Below, piece by piece: positions 1 to 5,035 of a DNA stretch of 5,035 bases. The position numbers and the translations under genes were made by a program. The DNA comes from Deltaproteobacteria bacterium. Its GTDB lineage: Bacteria > Myxococcota_A > Polyangia > Polyangiales > Houyiibacteriaceae. Every line of letters starts with the position of its first letter. Within the stretch, counting starts at the first letter, position 1. Below the pieces are notes generated by a model. It was not told the origin of the DNA, searched no databases, and saw only the letters and a list, made by a program, of their open reading frames with translations. The stretch is from assembly GCA_003647035.1 (NCBI GenBank), contig QMMB01000274.1, forward strand, positions 1-5,035. The letters are read 5' to 3'.

Positions 1-118
1 ATTCGGGCGCCTCGCGCCCGGAGGCCAGGCGGGGACGGGCGAGGTATTCGCGCTCGTAGGGCTTGACCGTTGCGCAGCCAGCGGCCGTCCCGAGGGCAAG
101 GACGATGGCCAGCTTCAG
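1..118 (-). CDS. DUF4266-like small lipoprotein, N-terminal part (gene cut by window edge)
   Basis: Reading the minus strand from 118 gives 39 codons with no stop before the edge. The product begins (M)KLAIVLALGTAAGC, a textbook lipoprotein signal: a charged residue, a hydrophobic core, then the lipobox AAGC with the lipidated Cys at residue 15. The mature part starts CATVKPYEREYLARPRL, which matches the pattern I know for DUF4266 (Cys, Val, aromatic-Glu-Arg, Leu-Ala, Pro). That family comprises small envelope lipoproteins of about 70-80 residues with a Gly/Cys-rich tail, which would lie outside this window. Its function is not established. No ATG, GTG or TTG lies near the signal peptide in this frame. 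The only sensible start is CTG at 118-116, which shares TG with the TGA of the upstream gene (CTGA overlap), so translation is probably coupled. No good Shine-Dalgarno lies next to it; AAGG at 143-140 is about 21 bases away. The lipoprotein call is firm, the family call fairly good, and the exact start uncertain. Confidence 0.72.
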   Translation of the reverse strand, partial: MKLAIVLALGTAAGCATVKPYEREYLARPRLASGREAPE

Positions 119-2130
119 CGCATGGCGGAGTCGTTTTCGCCTTGTTTTTGCGTGGTGACGTACCGCGCGAGGGTGACGAGAGGGGTCAGAACGAGTCGGG
201 TGGTGGTTCGCATCCATGGGTGCTCGGCAATGATATCGGCCGCGTACGGGCCGACCGAATAATACGCGTCGACGAACGCGCGGCCCGTTGGGTTGGTCAT
301 CAGGTAACGGTCACGAAAGCGCCGGAGCGCCCAAATCTCATCGGCCAAGGGCGATCCATAGGCCGCGGTGGCGACGAAGCACGGAGGAACGGTGGTGAAG
401 TCGATCGGTGTCGTCGTGAGGCCCGCGGTGACCGGGTCGCTGCGCCCTTGGCATAGGTCCGTCGCTGTGATCTCTAGCTCGTATCGGGTCTCATGCGCAT
501 CGAACGCCACGTTGACGACGATGACGTCGCCCGGGTCCAGGCAATCGCCGTCCCCGTCGACGTCGATTCCGTTCTCGCACTCGCCGTCTTCGTTCGCGAC
601 AAACGGAGCACAAAGCGTCTCGGTCGCGTCTCCGCCGCTACACTCCGAGTCGACAGGGATATGCAAGCCGTCTCCTTGAATGGGTCTGCCAGCGCTGGTG
701 AGTTCGAGGGCATGGGCGTCTTCGGTGACCACGCTACTGACGAGGATCTTGCTCGCCAGGACCCTGTATTGACGCAGGGGACGCGCACTCTCGGGAACCG
801 TGAATCGAAGGCGAGCGACGACGTGGGACCACTTGGAATTCGAGTGGTTTTCTATGGTGAAATCGGAGATGGCTGCGGGTTGTCCCTGAGCGTCGCACAA
901 CCCCAGGCAGGTCCCATCGTCAGCGCAGGTGAAGCCCATCCCGCACTCGACGTCGTCGGCGCAGTCCTGGCCGCAAACGTCTGGAGGCTCCGGCTCGCTG
1001 CAGATGTTGGTGGCCAGGACGACGAGTTTAAAACGCGCGCCTGTCGCATCGGGGCGCAACCGATCGGCTCCGCTGCCAGGGGCGCCGTCGGGGTCGTCGG
1101 TGATCGAAGGGTCCATCGTGAAGAGATCGGCGGTGTCTCCATGCAGGCTCGCGTAGCCGGCAGGCTCCGACGTTTCGTGCTCGGCGACCACCGGGCCCAA
1201 AGTGAACGGCACAGCGTACACGACGGAGGGCTGTCCGCGGTAGGGGTAGCCGTACGTTTGAGCCCAAAAGTCCCACCTCTCCGACAGGGGCGTCGGGTAG
1301 GTCTCCTCGTTGAAGACGTCGTTGTAATCTCCCTCGACGTTGACTTCGATCCACGCCGTGTATTCGCCGTCCTCCCAGTCTTTCGGGGCGACGTACTGGA
1401 TCGTCCGTGGCACGTCTCCTGTAGACGTTGCCATGGTCACGGCGTCGATGTTTGGCATGACGCTCCGCGTCTCCTCAACGAATCGCCCCACGTCGGGATG
1501 GTCGAACTTTCCCAGACCCTCGACGTCGCGGCGGGGCGGATAGATCGATCCAGCGCCGAGGGGACGCATGCTTTCAGAGCCAGAGCGTTCGACGAACGGC
1601 TCTGCATATCCGTTGCGGACATCGTTGTCCGTCGCGAAGCGACCCTTGTCGCTGTTGAAGACACTCGCGCAGGTGATGGCGTCCAGTGCCTCGCGCGTCG
1701 TCGTGGTCTGATCGAAGGAGAGGCAGAAGTACGAGTCAGGCGACGCGTCGACCGATGTACGCGAGGCGAATCCCTCCGAGGTGCGATCCTGAAAGATCAC
1801 CATGGGAAATGGCTCGGCGCCCGGGGCGCCAGCTCGTCGATGTCCCCAGACGGGCAGGATCCCTTCGCGGCGCCCATACGGCCAACGAAAACCACTGTTC
1901 ATCTGCAGAGCGCCGGGCCGGTTGCCGACACCACGAAGCGCGACCGATGACGTCAGGGCCACCGTCTCCATGAAGGTGCCGCCGACATCTTCGATCCAGA
2001 TCGCAATCTGGGCGCGTTTGGTCGGCGTGAAACGAAACTCGAGAAGGCGATCGCCGTCCTGGGCGACACCGCCGCCCGGGGCCACGAGCCAAATCGCGAC
2101 CATCCACAAGCCAAGTAAACCAAGGCGCAT
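115..2130 (-). CDS. Secreted cysteine-rich protein with C-terminal CFI-box-CTERM module
   Basis: This is a complete 671-residue protein of unknown function, exported to the cell surface or periplasm. Residues 1-23 form a signal peptide (MRLGLLGLWMVAIWLVAPGG, then GVA) with likely cleavage near 23/24. Residues about 30-110 read as a beta-rich domain with IAIWIEDVGGTF and later FRWPYGRREGILPVWGHRR; this faintly recalls periplasmic DUF2271 proteins, a weak inference. Residues 377-412 are a cysteine cluster (Cys 377, 386, 390, 396, 402, 408, 412) in the DCADDVECGMGFTCADDGTC style of myxobacterial secreted proteins, probably disulfide-bonded. Residues 521-534 (NGIDVDGDGDCLDP) are Asp-rich and look calcium-binding. 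Residues 584-661 start CFVATAAYGSPLADEIWALR, followed by FRDRYL, TNPTGRAF and a short hydrophobic stretch 645-658. This is the CFI-box-CTERM module, whose role (sorting or anchoring) is not settled. The ATG at 2130 directly precedes the signal peptide. The gene ends in a 4-bp overlap with the downstream lipoprotein gene. The family of the central part (110-370) is not recognised. Confidence 0.9.
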   Translation of the reverse strand: MRLGLLGLWMVAIWLVAPGGGVAQDGDRLLEFRFTPTKRAQIAIWIEDVGGTFMETVALTSSVALRGVGNRPGALQMNSGFRWPYGRREGILPVWGHRRAGAPGAEPFPMVIFQDRTSEGFASRTSVDASPDSYFCLSFDQTTTTREALDAITCASVFNSDKGRFATDNDVRNGYAEPFVERSGSESMRPLGAGSIYPPRRDVEGLGKFDHPDVGRFVEETRSVMPNIDAVTMATSTGDVPRTIQYVAPKDWEDGEYTAWIEVNVEGDYNDVFNEETYPTPLSERWDFWAQTYGYPYRGQPSVVYAVPFTLGPVVAEHETSEPAGYASLHGDTADLFTMDPSITDDPDGAPGSGADRLRPDATGARFKLVVLATNICSEPEPPDVCGQDCADDVECGMGFTCADDGTCLGLCDAQGQPAAISDFTIENHSNSKWSHVVARLRFTVPESARPLRQYRVLASKILVSSVVTEDAHALELTSAGRPIQGDGLHIPVDSECSGGDATETLCAPFVANEDGECENGIDVDGDGDCLDPGDVIVVNVAFDAHETRYELEITATDLCQGRSDPVTAGLTTTPIDFTTVPPCFVATAAYGSPLADEIWALRRFRDRYLMTNPTGRAFVDAYYSVGPYAADIIAEHPWMRTTTRLVLTPLVTLARYVTTQKQGENDSAMR
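148..381 (-). other. CFI-box-CTERM module within the secreted protein (codons 584-661)
   Basis: These codons hold the hallmark CFVATAAYGS, then LRRFRDRYL, TNPTGRAFVDAYY, ADIIAEHPW and a short hydrophobic segment LVLTPLVTLARYV followed by a polar tail of about 13 residues. The spacing and order match intact copies of this C-terminal module as I remember it from deltaproteobacterial and myxobacterial surface proteins. It occurs at the end of many otherwise unrelated secreted proteins, so it is probably a localisation or processing signal, but no mechanism can be read from the sequence. Confidence 0.8.
895..1002 (-). other. Cysteine-cluster domain in the secreted protein (codons 377-412)
   Basis: Seven cysteines fall within 36 residues at positions 377, 386, 390, 396, 402, 408 and 412. 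The spacing CxxxC-x5-C-x5-C-x5-C-x3-C, with Asp and Gly between them, resembles EGF-like or other small disulfide-stabilised modules frequent in myxobacterial exported proteins. The odd number of cysteines means one is unpaired here or pairs with another part of the protein. It separates the N-terminal half from a second beta-rich half starting near residue 418. Confidence 0.6.
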
Positions 2131-2139
2131 AACGAGAAC

Positions 2140-2168
2140 AGCCTAGCTCCGGCGGTTTTTCAGCTCAA
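2140..2168 (-). promoter_or_regulatory. Weak sigma-70-like promoter candidate for the secreted protein gene
   Basis: On the minus strand TTGAGC (2168-2163) and TAGGCT (2145-2140) are separated by exactly 17 bases. The first box has 4 of 6 matches to TTGACA and the second only 3 of 6 to TATAAT. The pair would give a very short leader before the ATG at 2130. The rest of the 92-bp gap between uvrB and this gene (2131-2222) shows no convincing terminator: AGCAAATGCT at 2193-2202 is a 4-bp stem without a proper T-tract. Read-through from uvrB is therefore also possible. Confidence 0.2.
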
Positions 2169-2222
2169 GGAAACCCATCGACAGGCCAAAATAGCAAATG
2201 CTCACAGAGGTTTAGAGGAGAT

Positions 2223-4259
2223 TCAGCGGCGTGGCCGTTGGGGGCTGCGGTCACGCTTGCCCGAGCTCTTGCCGGGCGCGAGCTGGGCTCGGAGTTGCTC
2301 GACCTGGTCACGAAGCTCTGCAGCCTTTTCAAACTCGAGCTCCTCCGCGGCCAGCAGCATCTCGCTCCGGAGCTCTTCGATCCGGGCTTGGACGTCGGCC
2401 GGGTCGTCAGGCGCTTCGCCCTTTCTCAAGATCGGGATGACGACGTAGTCGCCGGCCCCCGTCGATGGATCCATCTCGAGGACGGCCTTCTTGACCGTTT
2501 GGGGAGTGATCCCGTGCTCGTCGTTGTACTCGGCCTGGCGTGCGCGCCGGCGTTCGGTTTCGTCGATCGCGTAGCGCATCGCGTTGGTGATTCGGTCGCC
2601 GTACAGGAGCACTTCGCCACCGGAGTTGCGCGCCGCGCGCCCAATGGTCTGAATCAACGATCGCGGCGAGCGCAAAAAGCCCTCCTTGTCTGCGTCGAGG
2701 ATGCCGACCAAGGATACTTCGGGCAGGTCCAACCCCTCCCTCAAGAGGTTGATTCCGACGAGAACATCGAATTCGCCACGACGTAAATCTCTAAGGATAT
2801 CAACACGTTCAAGTGTGTTTATGTCGCTATGAAGGTAGCGCACGCGTACACCGAGCTCTGCGTAGTATTCGGTGAGATCCTCCGCCATGCGCTTGGTCAG
2901 CGTCGTGATCAGTACGCGCTCGTTGCGCGCAACACGCTCGCGAATCTCGCCGAGTAGGTCGTCGACTTGGTGCTTGGTCGGACGAATGTGCAGCTGCGGA
3001 TCGAGAAGCCCCGTCGGACGGATCACCTGCTCGATGATGACGCCGCTGGCGTGCTCGATCTCCCAGTCGCCCGGCGTCGCGCTCACGTGAATCACTTGAC
3101 CGACACGTTCCTCCCATTCGGAAAAACGAAGTGGTCGATTGTCGAGGGCGCTCGGCATCCGAAATCCGTGCTCGACCAATGTCTCCTTGCGCGACCGGTC
3201 ACCTTTGAACATCGCCCCGAGCTGCGGAACCGTGATGTGGGACTCGTCGAGGATCACCAAGAAGTCGTCCGGAAAATAGTCGAGCAAAGTCGGCGGCGGC
3301 TCGCCCTCTTTGCGCCCGGAGAGGTGGCGGCTGTAGTTCTCGATTCCGTGGCAGAACCCCATCTGTTCGAGCATCTCCAGGTCGTACATCGTTCGTTGCT
3401 CGAGGCGCTGTTTTTCCAGCAATTTCCCCTCGGATTCGAGCTTGGGGAGCCATTCGAGGAGCTCCTCCCGAATGGATTTGATCGCCCGTTTTCGGTGCTC
3501 GTCCGGGGTGACGTAGTGGCTGCCCGGGTAGATGCCGTACTGGTCCAGTTCCTCGAGCACCTTGCCACGCATCGGGTCGATCTCGACGATGCGTTCGATC
3601 TCGTCTCCCCAGTACTCGATGCGCACCGCGAGGTTGTCGGAGTGTGCCGGGAAAATCTCGACGACGTCACCCCGAACGCGGAAGGTGCCGCGGTGAAAGT
3701 CGATGTCGTTTCGTTGGTATTGAATGTCGACGAGGCGACGGAGCAGACGGTCGCGGCGAAACTCTTTGCCGACTTCGAGACTGATCAACATCTCCTGGTA
3801 CCACTCCGAGGAGCCGATACCGTAGATACACGAGACGCTTGCAACGATGATGACGTCGCGTCGCGCGAGGAGCGAGCGCGTGGCGCTGTGGCGCATCCGG
3901 TCGACCTTGTCGTTTACGATCGCGTCCTTCTCGATATAGGTGTCGCTCGATGGGATGTACGCTTCGGGCTGGTAGTAGTCGTAGTAGCTCACGAAATACT
4001 CGACCGCGTTGTTGGGAAAGAGGTCGCGCATTTCGCTGTAGAGCTGCGCCGCCAAGGTCTTGTTGGGCGCCATGATCAGGGTCGGCCGTTGGGTCGTGGC
4101 GATGACGTTGGCGACGGTGAAGGTCTTTCCGCTGCCGGTGATCCCGAGCAGGACTTGGTGCTGGTCCCCACGCTCAAGTCCTCGTAAAAGTTCGGAAATT
4201 GCCGCCGGCTGATCGCCCTTGGGCCGCAGGTCAGTGACCAGTTCGAGCTTCCGCGCCAT
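2223..4259 (-). CDS. uvrB: UvrABC system protein B (excinuclease ABC subunit B)
   Basis: UvrB is the cytoplasmic damage-verification subunit of nucleotide excision repair. UvrA loads it on DNA, it checks the lesion with its beta-hairpin, then it recruits UvrC for the dual incisions. The 678 residues match the usual length (about 670). Helicase motifs are intact: Walker A GITGSGKT at 39-46, the hairpin region FVSYYDYYQPEAYIPSSDTY at 89-108 with the conserved tyrosines at 92, 93, 95 and 96, DESH at 338-341, SATPGDWE at 393-400, and QTIGRAARN at 537-545. The UVR coiled-coil domain that contacts UvrC/UvrA lies at about 622-658. The last 18 residues are a basic tail, GKSSGKRDRSPQRPRR. The ATG at 4259 fits the family N-terminus (KLVT..P.GDQPAAI), and an in-frame TAG 12 bases upstream rules out a longer protein. 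The gene stands alone on its strand after a divergent spacer. No LexA box I recognise lies upstream, so SOS control is not shown. Confidence 0.98.
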   Translation of the reverse strand: MARKLELVTDLRPKGDQPAAISELLRGLERGDQHQVLLGITGSGKTFTVANVIATTQRPTLIMAPNKTLAAQLYSEMRDLFPNNAVEYFVSYYDYYQPEAYIPSSDTYIEKDAIVNDKVDRMRHSATRSLLARRDVIIVASVSCIYGIGSSEWYQEMLISLEVGKEFRRDRLLRRLVDIQYQRNDIDFHRGTFRVRGDVVEIFPAHSDNLAVRIEYWGDEIERIVEIDPMRGKVLEELDQYGIYPGSHYVTPDEHRKRAIKSIREELLEWLPKLESEGKLLEKQRLEQRTMYDLEMLEQMGFCHGIENYSRHLSGRKEGEPPPTLLDYFPDDFLVILDESHITVPQLGAMFKGDRSRKETLVEHGFRMPSALDNRPLRFSEWEERVGQVIHVSATPGDWEIEHASGVIIEQVIRPTGLLDPQLHIRPTKHQVDDLLGEIRERVARNERVLITTLTKRMAEDLTEYYAELGVRVRYLHSDINTLERVDILRDLRRGEFDVLVGINLLREGLDLPEVSLVGILDADKEGFLRSPRSLIQTIGRAARNSGGEVLLYGDRITNAMRYAIDETERRRARQAEYNDEHGITPQTVKKAVLEMDPSTGAGDYVVIPILRKGEAPDDPADVQARIEELRSEMLLAAEELEFEKAAELRDQVEQLRAQLAPGKSSGKRDRSPQRPRR

Positions 4260-4274
4260 CGGGCAAGGCTATCA

Positions 4275-4280
4275 CTCCTT
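4275..4280 (-). promoter_or_regulatory. Possible Shine-Dalgarno of uvrB with unusually long spacing
   Basis: The minus strand reads AAGGAG at 4280-4275, a near-perfect Shine-Dalgarno, but 15 bases separate it from the uvrB ATG at 4259; 5-9 is usual. No closer purine-rich element exists and no in-frame alternative start lies between them, because an in-frame TAG sits at 4271-4269. Either the spacing is tolerated or initiation is weak. Confidence 0.4.
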
Positions 4281-4286
4281 GAAAAA

Positions 4287-4311
4287 GGGGACAGGTCCCT
4301 TAAGGAACCCC
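4287..4311. repeat. Compact palindromic element in the divergent spacer
   Basis: The 25 bases run from GGGG (4287-4290) to CCCC (4308-4311). Inside is GGTCCCTTAAGGAACC (4294-4309), palindromic except for one mismatched pair (C4297/A4306) and centred on the perfect 8-bp palindrome CCTTAAGG (4298-4305). A second overlapping inverted repeat is GGGAC-AG-GTCCC (4288-4299), preceded by AAAAA. The GGGGACAGG core resembles short dispersed REP-like repeats that I recall near RAYT transposases in other bacteria, but copy number cannot be judged from one window. The element fills most of the 54-bp spacer between uvrB and the thioredoxin-fold gene and contains the latter's Shine-Dalgarno. It could be a repeat, an operator, or an RNA hairpin in either leader. 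Confidence 0.5.
4302..4306 (+). promoter_or_regulatory. Shine-Dalgarno of the tandem thioredoxin-fold gene
   Basis: AAGGA at 4302-4306 lies 7 bases before the ATG at 4314, ideal spacing, and this supports that start over the internal ATG at codon 13. The site forms part of the right arm of the palindrome 4294-4309, so in the mRNA it could be partly paired. Confidence 0.65.
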
Positions 4312-4313
4312 GG

Positions 4314-5027
4314 ATGAGCTTCGCCCGATCTCTCGATGTCACGACCGCGATGGCTGCCAGCGCGGTGCGTCCCAATTTTGGCAACGTCCATTACGAGCGC
4401 AACAGAGTGCCCGAGCGGCCACTGGAGCTTTACGAGTTCGAGGGCTGCCCGTTCTGCCGCATCGCGCGAGAGGCATTGTCGGCCCTGAGCTTGGATCCGA
4501 TCGTCTACCCTTGCCCGACCGGCGGCACGCTGTTCCGCGAGAAGGTCAAGCGGGAAGGGGGACGCTATCTGTTTCCGTACTTGGTCGACCCAAACAACGC
4601 GGTGTCGATGTACGAGTCGGCCGACATCGTCGCGTACCTCTTCAAGGAATATGGCGAGGGCCCTCCGCCCTGGTTCCTGCGTCAGCGCGCGTTCGCGGTT
4701 TCAACGTCAATGCTGGCTTCGGGGTTCCGGGCGCACCGAGGTCGACATGCGGTCCGCGCCCGCCGGCCAGAGAAGCTACTCGAGCTGTACGCTTATGAGG
4801 GTTCGCCGTACTGCCGCATCGCCAGAGAAGCCCTGTGCGAGCTGGAGCTTCCTTACCATCTCCACAACGTCCCGCGGGCAAGCCCCGACCGAGAAGCGTT
4901 CGTCTCGATCTCGGGCCGGATGAGAGTGCCCTATTTGCTGGATCCCAACACCGGCACGCAGATGTTCGAATCCGCCGATATCCGCCGGTATCTCTACGAG
5001 ACGTATGCCGTCGACGGCGCGAGCTGA
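4314..5027 (+). CDS. Tandem thioredoxin-fold (glutathione S-transferase N-terminal/glutaredoxin-like) protein
   Basis: This is a complete 237-residue protein, probably cytoplasmic: no signal peptide or membrane segment is seen. It holds two copies of a thioredoxin/GST-N fold. Copy 1 (residues 37-116) has LELYEFEGCPFCRIAREAL with a CPFC motif (Cys45, Cys48), the cis-Pro loop FPYLVDPN at 87-94 and MYESADIVAYLF at 99-110. Copy 2 (156-235) has LELYAYEGSPYCRIAREAL with SPYC, so only the second Cys (167) remains, then VPYLLDPNTG and MFESADIRRYLY. The cis-Pro and ES-D glutathione-binding signatures suggest glutathione or a similar thiol as ligand. Similar double-domain proteins exist in bacteria and in plant plastids; their substrates are not known to me. 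A helix-like leader is also repeated (VTTAMAASAVR at 9-19 and VSTSMLASGFR at 129-139), so the repeat unit is about 107 residues. The start is supported by a well-spaced Shine-Dalgarno. An oxidoreductase or GST-like role is inferred. No downstream partner is visible. Confidence 0.9.
   Translation: MSFARSLDVTTAMAASAVRPNFGNVHYERNRVPERPLELYEFEGCPFCRIAREALSALSLDPIVYPCPTGGTLFREKVKREGGRYLFPYLVDPNNAVSMYESADIVAYLFKEYGEGPPPWFLRQRAFAVSTSMLASGFRAHRGRHAVRARRPEKLLELYAYEGSPYCRIAREALCELELPYHLHNVPRASPDREAFVSISGRMRVPYLLDPNTGTQMFESADIRRYLYETYAVDGAS
4338..5018 (+). repeat. Internal gene duplication: two ~107-codon units
   Basis: Codons 9-116 (4338-4661) and 129-235 (4698-5018) align almost without gaps: the M-x-AS-x2-R leader, LELY.(Y/F)EG, PxCRIAREAL, then (F/V)PYL.DPN and ES.DI..YL. 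At DNA level the copies have diverged strongly, with short identities such as CTGCCGCATCGC, so the duplication is old and fixed in the family rather than recent. Confidence 0.75.
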
Positions 5028-5035
5028 CGCTTTAG

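Noticed and set aside
118..123. Read-through or frameshift fusion of the CFI-box protein with the lipoprotein
   Set aside because: A lipobox must lie near the N-terminus of a separate polypeptide, and the CFI-box module ends normally, so two coupled genes are more likely than one fused or frameshifted product.
493..1950. 485-codon open frame on the plus strand
   Set aside because: It lies wholly antisense to the 671-codon gene, whose signal peptide, Cys cluster and CFI-box are unmistakable. The plus-strand product has no recognisable motif and results from GC-rich codon bias.
2193..2202. AGCAAATGCT as a uvrB terminator stem
   Set aside because: The stem is only 4 bp with a 2-base loop, and the following minus-strand tract (ATTTTGG) is too short to be a convincing intrinsic terminator.
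2967..4187. 406-codon open frame on the plus strand
   Set aside because: It is antisense to uvrB over highly conserved helicase motifs. Its composition (many Val, Asp, Leu) is typical of a mirror frame.
4294..4309. Possible LexA-type operator (GGTT..ACC ends on the minus strand: GGTTCCTTAAGGGACC)
   Set aside because: The ends resemble a Geobacter-style LexA box, but the total length is 16 rather than 18 and the internal C is missing, so I do not call it an SOS site.
4260..4313. Sigma-70 promoters for uvrB and the thioredoxin-fold gene
   Set aside because: TTGAAA at 4279-4284 (plus) has no acceptable -10 box at 16-18 bases, since that position reads AAGGAA. No pair was found on the minus strand within the spacer.

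Overview
This window of about 5 kb comes from a GC-rich bacterial chromosome. The best guess is a member of the Myxococcota or a related former deltaproteobacterial lineage. The argument rests on two traits of the long minus-strand surface protein: a C-terminal CFI-box-CTERM type module, and a cysteine/aspartate-rich insert of the kind common in myxobacterial secreted proteins. The lineage is inferred from style and is not proven here.

Layout. Bases 1-118 (minus) hold the start of a small lipoprotein gene that looks like the DUF4266 family and runs off the left edge. It overlaps the end of a 671-codon gene (115-2130, minus) for a secreted, cysteine-rich protein ending in the CFI-box module. 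A 92-bp gap with only weak promoter-like boxes separates this from uvrB (2223-4259, minus), a complete and ordinary excinuclease subunit B. A 54-bp divergent intergenic region (4260-4313) carries a compact palindromic element. To its right, 4314-5027 (plus) encodes a protein of two tandem thioredoxin/GST-N folds. The last 8 bases are non-coding as far as can be seen.

How the genes relate. The lipoprotein and the CFI-box protein overlap by 4 bp and are probably one translationally coupled envelope operon that continues beyond the window. The N-terminal part of the CFI-box protein and the DUF4266-like lipoprotein both faintly recall gene sets found near ApbE (FAD:protein FMN transferase), so the missing left flank is the place to look. 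uvrB is a DNA-repair housekeeping gene and appears functionally separate. The tandem thioredoxin-fold gene is divergent from uvrB, and the two share the short palindrome-containing spacer.

No clearly new system is visible. The points most worth a second look are the non-canonical CTG start in a CTGA overlap, the palindromic element that covers a ribosome binding site, the asymmetric active sites of the duplicated thioredoxin-fold protein, and the envelope operon cut off at the left edge.
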